Shown in pieces: positions 41,952 through 50,792 of a stretch of 64,000 nt of DNA; position 1 is the first letter of the stretch, and every line of letters starts with the position of its first letter. The notes below the pieces were generated by a model. It was not told where the DNA came from, did not search any database, and was given only the letters and a program-made list of their open reading frames with translations. The position numbers and the translations under genes are program-made. The DNA is from an uncultured Acetobacteraceae bacterium (GTDB lineage Bacteria > Pseudomonadota > Alphaproteobacteria > Acetobacterales > Acetobacteraceae): contig CALTUD010000004.1 in assembly GCA_943912335.1 (NCBI GenBank), positions 1-64,000 of the forward strand, in the 5' to 3' direction.

Positions 41952-43919
41952 TCAGAACCCGTACGCGACCCGTTTGGTGTTGCTTTGCTGGAGCGTCTTG
42001 AAGCGGGACAGGGCGAGCAGCGGGAAGAACAGGCGGTAGCCGTGGTAGCGCAGATAGAATACGCGCGGGAAACCCACGGCGTTGTAGGGCTGCTCCTGCC
42101 ATTCGCCGTTCTCGTCCTGTGTGGCGGTGAGATAGTCGATTCCGCGCGCCACCGCCGGGTGGTCGCGCCGTCCCGCGGCCATCAGGCCGATCACCGCCCA
42201 GGCTGTTTGTGAAGGCAGGCTTTCGCTGTAACGGCCCGGGGCGGCGCCTTCGAAGGTGGCGCAATCCTCGCCCCATCCGCCATCCTCGCGCTGGATCGAG
42301 ATCAGCCAGTTCACCGCGCGCGACACCATCGGGTCGTCCTCGGCGATGCCGACCGCGTTCAGGGCACACAGCACGGACCATGTGCCGTAGATGTAGTTGG
42401 TGCCCCAGCGTCCGAACCAGGAGCCGTCGGCTTCCTGCTCCCGTCGCAGATAGGCGATTCCGCGCTCGATGGTGGGGCGGTCTTCCGGGTGGCCGAGCTG
42501 AGCCAGCATGGACAGGCAGCGCGCCGTGACATCGGCCGTGGGCGGGTCGAGCAGCGCGCCGTGATCGGCGAACGGAATGTGGTTCAGAACATCGTGGTCG
42601 TTGTCGATATCGAACGCACCCCAGCCGCCATTGGTGCTTTGCATGCCGATCACCCAGTGCCTGGCACGCTCCAGCGCCTCGGCATTGCCTTCGGCATCGT
42701 GCCTGTGCAGCAGCATCGCCACCACGGCGGTGTCGTCCACATCGGGGTAATGCGGGTTGTTGTACTGGAACGCCCATCCGCCGGGCTGGAGGCCTGGGCG
42801 GCGCACCGCCCAGTCTCCGACCACGTCGAGGATCTGCTTGGGGCGCAGCCAGGAAGCGGCGTCGTCCAGGCGACGCTTGGTTTCGGCGTGCATCTCGCCG
42901 CCGATCGCGGCGGCGGCTTCGGCCATGGCGTGGCTGGCGAGGCCGGTATCCCAGACCGGCGACACGCAGGGCTGGCAATAGGCCTCGCCCTCGGCGTCGT
43001 CGGAGTTCACCAGCAGCGCACGCACGGACTCCCAGGCGGTTTTGGCGCGCGGATCGTCCGGCGACATGCCGAGCGCGTCGAAGAACATCACGCTGTTGGC
43101 CATGGCGGGGTAGATCGCGCCCAGCCCGTCCAGACCGTTCAGACGCGGCTCTATGAAGGCGCGGGCGCGCCGGATCGCGCGACGGCGCAGCCAGCCGGGG
43201 ATCTGCGCCTCGATCGGGCGGATGAAGGCATCGAGACGGGCGAAGACCGGACCCCAGGCGGAGCGGTAGGGCCCGCGCGTCCAGTCTGTGATCCGCCAAG
43301 GATCGTCCCGGAACAGTTCGGGTACGTGCACGCCGCGCGGATTGCGCGCGCGCGGACGCATCGCCGCCAGCGCCAGCAGCGGCACCACCACGGTGCGCGA
43401 CCAGTACGCCATGTTCCAGATGTTGAAGAAGAACCACTTGGGGAAGAACACCACCTCGACCGGCATGCAGGGCGTGCCCCGCCAGGGGATCTCGCCGAAC
43501 AAAGCGAGCTGGAACCGGGTGAAGACGTTGGCGCGTTCGGCGCCGCCGGCGTCCAGGATGGCGGCGCGGGCGCGGGCCATGTGCGGCGCGTCGATGTCGT
43601 CGCCGACTGCTTTCAGCGCGTAATAGGCCTTCACCGTCGCCGACAGGTCGAACCGGCCCTTGTAGTAGAGCGGCCAGCCGCCATGCTCGCCCTGGATGCG
43701 TCGCAGATAGCGTGCGAGGCGTTCCTGCAGCTCGGGATCGATCCGGTCGAGATAATGCTCGAGCAAGATGTATTCGGACGGGATAGTGGCGTCGGCTTCG
43801 AGTTCGAACACCCAGTGGCCGTCGTCGCGCTGACGTGCGCCGAGAGCGGCCTGGGCGCGACGGATGGTTTCGTCCAGCCTTTCCCCGGCAGCGGGCGAGC
43901 GCGGCGTCGTTGTGAGCAA
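41952..43919 (-). CDS. shc: Squalene-hopene cyclase
   Basis: A 655-residue class II triterpene cyclase that turns squalene into hopene and hopanol on the membrane surface. The catalytic acid motif DVDD is at residues 393-396 (DXDD). QW repeats are present, for example QSTNGGWGAFDIDND and QREDGGWGEDCATFEG near the C-terminus. The substrate-channel segments FFPKWFFFNIWNM and GRWGTNYIYGTWSVL are also typical. The only plausible start is TTG at 43917-43919, with AAGGAA nine bases upstream. It follows hpnE after 102 bases and is the central enzyme of the operon. Confidence 0.97.
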   Translation of the reverse strand: MLTTTPRSPAAGERLDETIRRAQAALGARQRDDGHWVFELEADATIPSEYILLEHYLDRIDPELQERLARYLRRIQGEHGGWPLYYKGRFDLSATVKAYYALKAVGDDIDAPHMARARAAILDAGGAERANVFTRFQLALFGEIPWRGTPCMPVEVVFFPKWFFFNIWNMAYWSRTVVVPLLALAAMRPRARNPRGVHVPELFRDDPWRITDWTRGPYRSAWGPVFARLDAFIRPIEAQIPGWLRRRAIRRARAFIEPRLNGLDGLGAIYPAMANSVMFFDALGMSPDDPRAKTAWESVRALLVNSDDAEGEAYCQPCVSPVWDTGLASHAMAEAAAAIGGEMHAETKRRLDDAASWLRPKQILDVVGDWAVRRPGLQPGGWAFQYNNPHYPDVDDTAVVAMLLHRHDAEGNAEALERARHWVIGMQSTNGGWGAFDIDNDHDVLNHIPFADHGALLDPPTADVTARCLSMLAQLGHPEDRPTIERGIAYLRREQEADGSWFGRWGTNYIYGTWSVLCALNAVGIAEDDPMVSRAVNWLISIQREDGGWGEDCATFEGAAPGRYSESLPSQTAWAVIGLMAAGRRDHPAVARGIDYLTATQDENGEWQEQPYNAVGFPRVFYLRYHGYRLFFPLLALSRFKTLQQSNTKRVAYGF

Positions 43920-44021
43920 CGGGGTGTGTTCCTTCCTGTTCTGATCGGCGGAAGACCGACCGGGACGATCCGAAGCGGCAGCGCGCGGGAGGCCGCGATG
44001 GCCCCGCCGGGTTGGCCCGGG

Positions 44022-45347
44022 TCAGGACTGGAACGCGACCGACCCCGTTCGTGCAGCGCACAAAATTCCAGCCGCAGCCAGACCGGACCTCATGGCACCT
44101 TCGATGGTGGCCGGCAAGCCTGTTGCGGTCCAATCGCCTGCCAGCACGAGGTTGCTCAAACGCGTGCGGCTTTCGGGCCGCAGTTTCTCCTGCGCCGGGG
44201 TGGCGGCGAAGGTGGCGCGCTTCTCGCGCACCAGCCTGTGCGGGGGCACCGCCTCGGGCAGCACCGCGCGATCGGCGTGCTTCAGATAGGGCCGCACCAC
44301 CGCGCGCACTTCGCGCCAGATCGTTTCGGCCAGTTCGGCGGGGGCGCGCTCGGACAGATGGTTGGCGGCGCTGACCGTGACCGACAGGATGCCGGGCTTC
44401 ACGAACACCCATTCGGTGACGCCGCCGACCACGCCGGCGAAGCGGGCGCGCCTGAGGTCGCCGATGACGCGATCGAGCACGTCCGCGCGGTAATGCAGGT
44501 TGAGGATGCTTTCGAACTCGTCCGGCACGAGCAGCTCCGGCAGCACGATGGCGGCCACGTCGCGCACGCTTTGCGCCGGCACCGCCAGCACCACGGAATC
44601 GCCCGGTTCCAGATTGCGCCGTCCTTCGGGCAGCATCAGCGCGCCGACCCGGCCCTGGGCCGGTTCCAGGGAGGCGACGCGGCAGCCGGTGCGGATCTCG
44701 GCGCCGCGGCGGCGCAGCAATGCCAGCGCCGGGTCGATCAGGCTCTCCGAAAGGCCTTCAGCCGGGAACCAGGGCACGCAGGCTTCGCCGCCCTTGGCCA
44801 TGCTTTCGCGCATCACCCGTCCCATCAGCGCGGCGCTGCCGATCTCGGGGCGTGTGTTCAGCACGGACACGGCAAGCGGCACCATCAGCCGGTCGGCCAG
44901 GGCCCCGGGGCGCAGGCATTGCGAGACCGTGGCGTGCGGGCCGGCGTTCATCAGCCGCAGGAGGCCGCTCATCTCGCCGAGCGTCATGCCCGGTACCCGG
45001 CTGCCCGGTTTTAGCACCCACCAGGGGATGCGTCCGCGCGACAGACGCAGGCTCCAATGGGTGTCGTCGGCGAGATCGTGGAACGGGAACACCGGTTTGC
45101 CCGGCCCGACCAGCGTGTCGCGCGCGCCGATCGCATCGAGATAGCGGAACACCGTGTCGTTGGCGGAAAGCAGCAGGTGATTGCCGTTGTCGATGCGGCA
45201 GCCGAGCTGCTTGTCCTCGTAGGAGCGCGCCCGTCCGCCGCAGGCCGGGCCGGCCTCGTAGAGTGCGACATGGCGGCCGCGTGCGGTCAGCGCCAGGGCG
45301 GCGGCGAGGCCGGCAAGGCCGCCACCGACAATATGGACGGTGCTCAC
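44022..45347 (-). CDS. hpnE: Hydroxysqualene dehydroxylase HpnE
   Basis: A 441-residue FAD protein of the amine oxidase/phytoene desaturase type. It begins with the dinucleotide fold VHIVGGGLAGLAAALAL, and its C-terminal FAD segment is LVLAGDWTATGLPATIEGA. HpnE reduces hydroxysqualene to squalene, the last of three steps (HpnD, HpnC, HpnE) that make squalene from farnesyl diphosphate. The GTG at 45345-45347 overlaps the hpnD stop by four bases (GTGA); a longer frame would run back into hpnD. It lies directly upstream of shc. Confidence 0.93.
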   Translation of the reverse strand: MSTVHIVGGGLAGLAAALALTARGRHVALYEAGPACGGRARSYEDKQLGCRIDNGNHLLLSANDTVFRYLDAIGARDTLVGPGKPVFPFHDLADDTHWSLRLSRGRIPWWVLKPGSRVPGMTLGEMSGLLRLMNAGPHATVSQCLRPGALADRLMVPLAVSVLNTRPEIGSAALMGRVMRESMAKGGEACVPWFPAEGLSESLIDPALALLRRRGAEIRTGCRVASLEPAQGRVGALMLPEGRRNLEPGDSVVLAVPAQSVRDVAAIVLPELLVPDEFESILNLHYRADVLDRVIGDLRRARFAGVVGGVTEWVFVKPGILSVTVSAANHLSERAPAELAETIWREVRAVVRPYLKHADRAVLPEAVPPHRLVREKRATFAATPAQEKLRPESRTRLSNLVLAGDWTATGLPATIEGAMRSGLAAAGILCAARTGSVAFQS

Positions 45348-46204
45348 AGCGGGATCGCCGCGCGGACCGCGATTCGCAGCTTGCGCCAGAGCGGCACCGA
45401 CACGCGCTGTCTCGGCTCCCGCCAATCCGCCTTGCGCAGCGTGGCGAGAATGGCGGCGTAGCTGGCCGCCATCAGACGGGCCGGGCGCATGGCGCGTCGG
45501 TTGCAGCGTCGCATGGCGGCGCGGGCTTCGCGGAAATGCGTCTCGGCGCGATCGGCCATGGTGCGGCAGGCGGGGCGCAGGCCGGGCGAGGCGAGCGCCG
45601 CGTCGGGGTCGTGCGGCACGCTATGCGCGTCCAGAACGTCGGTGGGGAGATAAAGCCGGCCGCGCTCGGCGTCCTCGCCCAGATCGCGCAGGATGTTCGT
45701 GGTTTGCAGCGCCCGGCCGAGATGATGCGCGACCCGGTCGGCATCGGCCGAGCTGTCACCGAAGGCGCGTACGGACAAGCGGCCGACGGCGGAGGCGACG
45801 CGGTCGCAGTAGAGGTCGTATTCGGCCGGGCTGGGCGCCACCACCACGGTCTCGGCATCGGTCTGCATGCCGTCGATCACCGCGTCGAAATCGGCCTGAC
45901 GCAGCGAGTAGCGGCGGATGGCGGCGCGCAGCACGCGGTCGAGCGCGTCTTCGGTGCGCCCTGCGTAAAGGCCGGCGATGCGGGCGCGCCAGGCATCGAG
46001 ACGGGGCAGGCGGTCGGCGAGCGGACTTTCCTCGTCCGCCACGTCGTCCACCAGGCGGCAGAAGGCGTAGATCGCATACATGGCGTAGCGGCGATCGGGC
46101 GGCAGAACGCGCATGCCGCGCGCGAACGAGGTGCCGGCCTTGCGGACGATCGCTTCCACCTCGGCCAGATCGGCCTGGGTGCAGCCGAGCGCGCTGTCCG
46201 TCAT
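45344..46204 (-). CDS. hpnD: Presqualene diphosphate synthase HpnD
   Basis: A 286-residue squalene/phytoene synthase-type prenyltransferase that joins two farnesyl diphosphates into presqualene diphosphate. The two Asp-rich motifs are visible: YAFCRLVDDVADEE and TTNILRDLGEDAERGRLYLP. The ATG at 46202-46204 shares one base with the hpnC stop (TGATG), indicating coupled translation with hpnC, its paralogue. The short N-terminus is normal for HpnD. Confidence 0.94.
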   Translation of the reverse strand: MTDSALGCTQADLAEVEAIVRKAGTSFARGMRVLPPDRRYAMYAIYAFCRLVDDVADEESPLADRLPRLDAWRARIAGLYAGRTEDALDRVLRAAIRRYSLRQADFDAVIDGMQTDAETVVVAPSPAEYDLYCDRVASAVGRLSVRAFGDSSADADRVAHHLGRALQTTNILRDLGEDAERGRLYLPTDVLDAHSVPHDPDAALASPGLRPACRTMADRAETHFREARAAMRRCNRRAMRPARLMAASYAAILATLRKADWREPRQRVSVPLWRKLRIAVRAAIPL

Positions 46205-47103
46205 CAGAACACGTGCCTCAGGCTGTGCAGCAAACTCATGCCCATGTCGCCGCGCGACAGCTTCACGCGCTGCGCCAGCGGGTCGCCGCGTCGTAGACGC
46301 CGGGCGAGGCGCTGCGACAGAGACACGATCACGGCGGCTTCCATGCGCATGCGCCGGTCGGCGATCAGGCCGGCGAGCCCGGCGGCGATGCCGTTCAGGC
46401 GGTCCACCTCGTCCAGCAGACGGTCGATCACGCGGCGCAGGCCCGGCGAGCAGCGCGGGGCGAGCACGCTCTCCACCGTTTCGCCTTCTTCCGCCAGCCA
46501 CGCACCGGGGAGGTAGGAGCGGCCGAGCTCGCGCAGATCGTCGCCGCAATCCTGGAGATGGTTCAGGATCTGCAGGGCGGTGCAGAGCGCATCCGACGCG
46601 GCATGGCTGGCCGCGCCCTCGCCGTGCAGGTCGAGCAAGAACAGCCCGACCGGATTGGCGGAATAGCGGCAATAGTCGAGCAGCTCGGCCAGGGTCGCGG
46701 TGCGGGGCGCCTGGGAGTCGCGACGGAACGCCACCAGAAGGTCGGTGGCGCGTGCGGTGGTGACGCCGGTTTCGACGAGGCTCCGATGCAGACGTGTGGC
46801 GATCGCGGCCTCCGTCGCTGAAACGAGGCCGGGTTCCGCGGTTCTGCCGCAGACCAGCGCGCCCATCGCATCGAGGCGGGCGATTTTGGCCTCCGGCGAC
46901 AGCACGGCGTTGTCCGCGATGTCGTCGATGGCGCGCGCATAGTTGTAATAGGCATGGACGTGCGGCCGCAGGCGTCGCGCGATCAGCAGGGAGCCGACCG
47001 GAAAGTTCTCGGTGTTCTTGTTCTTGCCGGAGGCGATTTCGGCCGCCTGCGTGGGGGGAGGCGCGCGTTCGGCCAGGCTGGCCTGCGGGGCGGCGACGGT
47101 CAT
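46204..47103 (-). CDS. hpnC: Hydroxysqualene synthase HpnC
   Basis: A 299-residue squalene synthase-like protein that turns presqualene diphosphate into hydroxysqualene. It has ENFPVGSLLIARRLRPH, the first Asp-rich motif YNYARAIDDIADN, the helix DYCRYSANPVGLFLL and the second motif LNHLQDCGDDLRELGRSYLP. The ATG at 47101-47103 overlaps the hpnB stop by four bases, and the stop overlaps the hpnD start by one, so translation is coupled on both sides. Confidence 0.94.
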   Translation of the reverse strand: MTVAAPQASLAERAPPPTQAAEIASGKNKNTENFPVGSLLIARRLRPHVHAYYNYARAIDDIADNAVLSPEAKIARLDAMGALVCGRTAEPGLVSATEAAIATRLHRSLVETGVTTARATDLLVAFRRDSQAPRTATLAELLDYCRYSANPVGLFLLDLHGEGAASHAASDALCTALQILNHLQDCGDDLRELGRSYLPGAWLAEEGETVESVLAPRCSPGLRRVIDRLLDEVDRLNGIAAGLAGLIADRRMRMEAAVIVSLSQRLARRLRRGDPLAQRVKLSRGDMGMSLLHSLRHVF

Positions 47104-48263
47104 GCGACGGTTCTGCCTTTCTCGCGGTCGCGATAGGCGCGGCTTTTCCAGACCACGCCGCGTCCACGGTGGTGATCGATCGCCGAGCCGATCGTGGCCC
47201 CGGTGTAGAACAGGCCGATCAAGGGCAGCAACAGGGCCCAGAGCGGCGACAGGCGGAAGCGGCGCAGCGTCGGCAGGAACGAGGCCGTGGACAGCACCCA
47301 GGCGGCGAGCCCGATCCAGCGCGCCGTGCCATGCGCGAACAACAGGCACAGCACCGGGGCCAGCCAGACCAGCACCATGCCGATCACCGTGCCCAGCAGC
47401 AGCAGGGGCGAGAAGCGCAACTGCACATAGGCGGTGCGGGCGACCATCCGCCACACATCGGCGGCGCCGGGATAGGGCCTGACCGAGCGGGCCAGCATGG
47501 AGTGTCCGAGCCAGATGCGTCCCCCGGCGCGCTTGACCCGCGTGGCCAGGGTGACGTCGTCGATCAGCGCGCCGCGCAGGCTTTCGATACCGCCGATGCG
47601 GGCGAGCGCGTCCTTGCGGATCAGCACCGTGCCGCCTGCGGCCGCGGCGGTGCGCGCGCGGGGATCGTTCACCCGGGCGAACGGGTAGAGCAGCTGGAAG
47701 AAGAACACGAAGGCCGGGACCAGAGCGCGTTCGGCGGCGCTGATCGTGCTCAGCTCCACCATCTCCGAGACCTGATCGAGCCGGTCGCGCTCGGCCTTGG
47801 CGACCAGCGTGGTGAGGTGGGCCGGGTCATGGATGATGTCCGCGTCGCAGAGCAGCAGGTAGCCGTTCGGCTCCGGCAGCGCGGCCAGCGCCGCCGAGAC
47901 GCCCTGGTTCACCGCCCAGAGCTTGCCGCTCCAGGAGCCCGGCGGTTCGGCGCCGTCCACCACCAGCAGGCGTGGCGAGCCGTTGCCGATCGCGCGGGCG
48001 AGGGCGCCGGTACCGTCCGTGGAGCGGTCATCCACCAGCACGATGCGGAACGCGCCGGGGTAATCCTGCGCCAGAAGCGAGCGGAGACAGGCTTCGACGC
48101 CTTCCGCCTCGTCGCGGGCCGGGATCACGATCTGCACCGGCGGCCAAGGCGTCGCCGGGTCCGGGGCGACCGGGCGCAGCACCGGGCCCGCCTGCCAGAA
48201 CCGTCCGTGGAACAGGATCAACCAGCACCAGATCAGCAGGGTGGTGACGGCAAGAAGCAGCAC
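47100..48263 (-). CDS. hpnB: Hopanoid-associated glycosyltransferase HpnB
   Basis: A 387-residue membrane-bound GT2 enzyme: one N-terminal helix, the transferase fold (VQIVIPARDEAEGVEACLRS, VLVDDRSTDGTGALAR, LLCDADIIHDPAHLTTLV, RGALIDDVTLATRVKRAG), then several C-terminal helices. HpnB is found in most hopanoid operons; its exact product is not established. The GTG at 48261-48263 lies six bases after the hpnA stop and is the likely start. Its stop overlaps the hpnC start (ATGA). Confidence 0.92.
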   Translation of the reverse strand: MLLLAVTTLLIWCWLILFHGRFWQAGPVLRPVAPDPATPWPPVQIVIPARDEAEGVEACLRSLLAQDYPGAFRIVLVDDRSTDGTGALARAIGNGSPRLLVVDGAEPPGSWSGKLWAVNQGVSAALAALPEPNGYLLLCDADIIHDPAHLTTLVAKAERDRLDQVSEMVELSTISAAERALVPAFVFFFQLLYPFARVNDPRARTAAAAGGTVLIRKDALARIGGIESLRGALIDDVTLATRVKRAGGRIWLGHSMLARSVRPYPGAADVWRMVARTAYVQLRFSPLLLLGTVIGMVLVWLAPVLCLLFAHGTARWIGLAAWVLSTASFLPTLRRFRLSPLWALLLPLIGLFYTGATIGSAIDHHRGRGVVWKSRAYRDREKGRTVA

Positions 48264-48268
48264 GGCGG

Positions 48269-49261
48269 TCAGATCATCCCGTTGGCGCGGAACCAGTTCA
48301 CGGCGTCACGCACCGCTTCCCGGGCCGGGCGGGGCGCATAGCCGAGCGCCTGTTTGGCCTTGTCGGAGGAGAAGAACATCTTCTTCTTGCTCATCGCCAG
48401 CGTGTCGCGTGTGACGCGCGGCTCGATCCCGGCGCGGCGAGCCAGGATCTCGGACGCAACGGCGACGGGATAGAGCAGCTGGCGCGGCAGTTCGATGCGC
48501 GGCGCCTTCACCCCGGCGATGTCGCTGACCAGACCGAACAGGTCCTTGAGGGAGCGGTCCTCGCCGCCGAGGATGTAGCGTTCGCCGATCTCGCCGCGCT
48601 CGAAGGCGAGGGCGTGGCCTTCGGCGACATCGTCCACATGCACGAGGTTGAGGCCGCTATCGACATAGGCCGGCATGCGTCCGGCGGCGGCGTCGCGGAT
48701 CATTGCGCCCGTGGGGGTGGGCTTGATGTCGCGCGGGCCGATCGGCGTGCTCGGATTGACGATCACGGCGGGCAGGCGCCGGTCGCGGACGAGGGACAGC
48801 ACCGCCTGTTCGGCGCGGTATTTGCTGAGCTTGTAGACACCGACGATCTTGTCTTCGTGCACGGGGGTGAGTTCGTTCGCCACCGTGCCGTCGCCGACGA
48901 GGCCGAGCGCCGCCACGGACGAGCAGTATACGATGCGTTCGACGCCGGCCTCCTGCGCCGCGATCATCAGCGCGCGCGTGCCCTCGACGTTGGCGCGCAT
49001 CATCGCCTCCGGGTCCGGCACCCAGAGGCGGTAATCGGCGGCGACGTGGAACAGGGCGCCGCAGCCTTCGAGCGCGCGCCGCATGCTGGCCGGATCGGTC
49101 AGGTCGCCTTCCACCAGCTCCGCGTCGAGCCCGTCGACGTTGCGCCGGTCGCCGTTCGGGCGGGCCAGCAGGCGGAGCGCATGGCCGCGTGCGAGCAGGG
49201 TGCGGGCGACGGCCGACCCCACGAAGCCGGTGGCGCCGGTCACCAGAACGGGTTTGGACAT
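48269..49261 (-). CDS. hpnA: Hopanoid-associated sugar epimerase HpnA
   Basis: A 330-residue extended short-chain dehydrogenase. It has the NAD motif LVTGATGFVGSAVARTLL, YCSSVAALG, the YKLSKYRAE catalytic Tyr-x3-Lys, and YILGGEDRSLKDLF. HpnA is the first gene of many hopanoid operons and is thought to modify a sugar, or a sugar-like head group, on hopanoids; the reaction is not proven. The ATG at 49259-49261 starts just before the NAD motif. The operon promoter should lie in the 231 bases up to the divergent gene at 49493, which also contains a short tandem repeat. Confidence 0.94.
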   Translation of the reverse strand: MSKPVLVTGATGFVGSAVARTLLARGHALRLLARPNGDRRNVDGLDAELVEGDLTDPASMRRALEGCGALFHVAADYRLWVPDPEAMMRANVEGTRALMIAAQEAGVERIVYCSSVAALGLVGDGTVANELTPVHEDKIVGVYKLSKYRAEQAVLSLVRDRRLPAVIVNPSTPIGPRDIKPTPTGAMIRDAAAGRMPAYVDSGLNLVHVDDVAEGHALAFERGEIGERYILGGEDRSLKDLFGLVSDIAGVKAPRIELPRQLLYPVAVASEILARRAGIEPRVTRDTLAMSKKKMFFSSDKAKQALGYAPRPAREAVRDAVNWFRANGMI

Positions 49262-49322
49262 CGGAGCAGCTCCGCGATCGGGGGAAACGGCGTCTGTTTG
49301 CCCGTCCGCGTCCGGGCGGTCA

Positions 49323-49355
49323 AAGGGCGGCCCAAGGGCGGCCCAAGGGCGGCCA
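49323..49355. repeat. Three tandem copies of an 11-bp unit
   Basis: AAGGGCGGCCC repeated three times (last base of copy 3 is A) between divergent hpnA and the Mrr-like gene. The 11-base period places each copy on the same helix face, so it could be a binding array or simply a slippage product. Confidence 0.75.
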
Positions 49356-49492
49356 CGCACCGGGTTCCGGTGCCGGGAGCGGTGTGCGACCGTGCGGCCC
49401 GACGCATCCGCCTCGATTCCGACAGCTTCTCGTGCAGAGATCGGAACGAACCGGCGTCCCGGGCGTCGGAGGATCAGGGGGGATTGGTTTCC

Positions 49493-50791
49493 ATGAGACA
49501 TGTGGTTCCGGCGGCGATTCTGGTGTCGATCGGTTGCGCCGTTCCGGCTGTGGCGGCGCCGATGGTGCAGCCGAAACGCGCGGTCTACGGCTGCGTGGAC
49601 CCACGTGCGACCACGGCGCTGGCGATTCCCGACGGCCGTCTGCGCAACCGGAAATGGGTCGATTACGTGCACCGCACCGGGCATTGCGTGCTGTTGCCGG
49701 CGTCGGGGACGCTGGAGGTGTTGTTGCACCAGGGGCCGCTGGTGCTGGTGAAGGTGCCGGATGCCCGGGGCGACACGCCTCCGGTCTATGCACAGTCTTC
49801 CGATCTGAAGGAGATCGCGGAGGAGGCGCCCGCACCGGCTGTCACGGCGCCGGAAGCGCCGGCTGCCGGGACCGCGACGACACCGGCTCCCATGCCCGAC
49901 GCCGTTCCGGCGTCGCCCCCTGCCGCGACGACCGAGCCTGCCGCGCCAGGCCCGGCGGCCCCGTCCGCACAAACGTCTCCCGCCGAGCCCTCGCCCGCTC
50001 CCGCCGCCATGACGCCGTTGCAACCCACTGCGGCGCCGCCTCAAACCGTGACCACGGCGTCGCCGGCACCCGACGTGATCACGACGCCGACACCGCCTGT
50101 CGCGACGCCTTCGCCCGTTCCGGCGACTCCCCCGGTCGCTGCGACGCCGACGCCACCGGCCGTTACGCCGCCCCCGGCGCCGAAGGCCGAGCCGACGGTT
50201 GCGCCGACGCAGGCCGCTGCGATGCCGCCGGTGTCGGACGCGGCCAGGCCGGAGGCACATGGCTCCTCGGGCATCTCGATTCTGGCCGTGATCGTGGTGC
50301 TGGCCTTACTGGGTCTGATCGCCGCCGCCGTGATGATCGCGCGGCAGCAGCGCCGCTTCGCCCATGTGGAAGACGCGGATTGGCAGAAGGAGGATCGTTA
50401 TGTCGATCCGCTGGCCAGCGTCGTCCCGCATCCGCAGGCCGGGCTGTCGCCCGAACCGACGCCGCAGGCGTTTCGGCGTGGCTGCATCGAGGTTCTGGAG
50501 GGCGGCGGCTGGACCGTCCAGCCCAGCTTCGCGGCGAGCGCGACGCGGGACGGCGCGCCCGACATTCTGGCCCGTCGGAAGGACGCCGTTCTCGCCGTGC
50601 GCTGCCAGGCCGGCGACACGACCATCACGCCGGAAATGATCCGCGAGGTGGCGGCGATGGGGCAGCAGGCGCGCGCGCATGTGACCGTTCTGGCGACGCC
50701 CGCGCCGATGACGCGCCGCGCGCATGACGAGGCGATGCGGTTGCACGTGCATGTGCTGGATGCCGAGGAGTTAGGCGGGCTGTCCGCCTGA
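49493..50791 (+). CDS. Membrane-anchored protein with C-terminal Mrr-like (degenerate) nuclease domain
   Basis: A 432-residue protein with an unusual layout. A signal peptide (residues 1-22, ending AVPAVAAP) is followed by a small domain with two cysteines (YGCVDP, GHCVLLP; 25-110) resembling an SH3-like fold, a Pro/Ala/Thr-rich linker (110-258), a membrane helix (261-283) and a cytoplasmic C-terminus. Residues 326-427 match the Mrr restriction-endonuclease fold: GCIEVLEGGGWTV, GAPDILARRKDAVLAVRCQ, then HVTVLATPAPMTRRAHDEA. Asp357 is present, but the usual QxK is RCQ, so catalysis is doubtful. The ATG at 49493 has a GGGGGGA box. It is followed after one base by the nuclease-helicase gene. The function is unknown. 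Confidence 0.78.
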   Translation: MRHVVPAAILVSIGCAVPAVAAPMVQPKRAVYGCVDPRATTALAIPDGRLRNRKWVDYVHRTGHCVLLPASGTLEVLLHQGPLVLVKVPDARGDTPPVYAQSSDLKEIAEEAPAPAVTAPEAPAAGTATTPAPMPDAVPASPPAATTEPAAPGPAAPSAQTSPAEPSPAPAAMTPLQPTAAPPQTVTTASPAPDVITTPTPPVATPSPVPATPPVAATPTPPAVTPPPAPKAEPTVAPTQAAAMPPVSDAARPEAHGSSGISILAVIVVLALLGLIAAAVMIARQQRRFAHVEDADWQKEDRYVDPLASVVPHPQAGLSPEPTPQAFRRGCIEVLEGGGWTVQPSFAASATRDGAPDILARRKDAVLAVRCQAGDTTITPEMIREVAAMGQQARAHVTVLATPAPMTRRAHDEAMRLHVHVLDAEELGGLSA

Positions 50792-50792
50792 C

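Noticed and set aside
41260..44412. 1050-codon minus-strand frame
   Set aside because: Only the last 228 codons (hpnG) are real. The rest is shc and hpnE in another frame.
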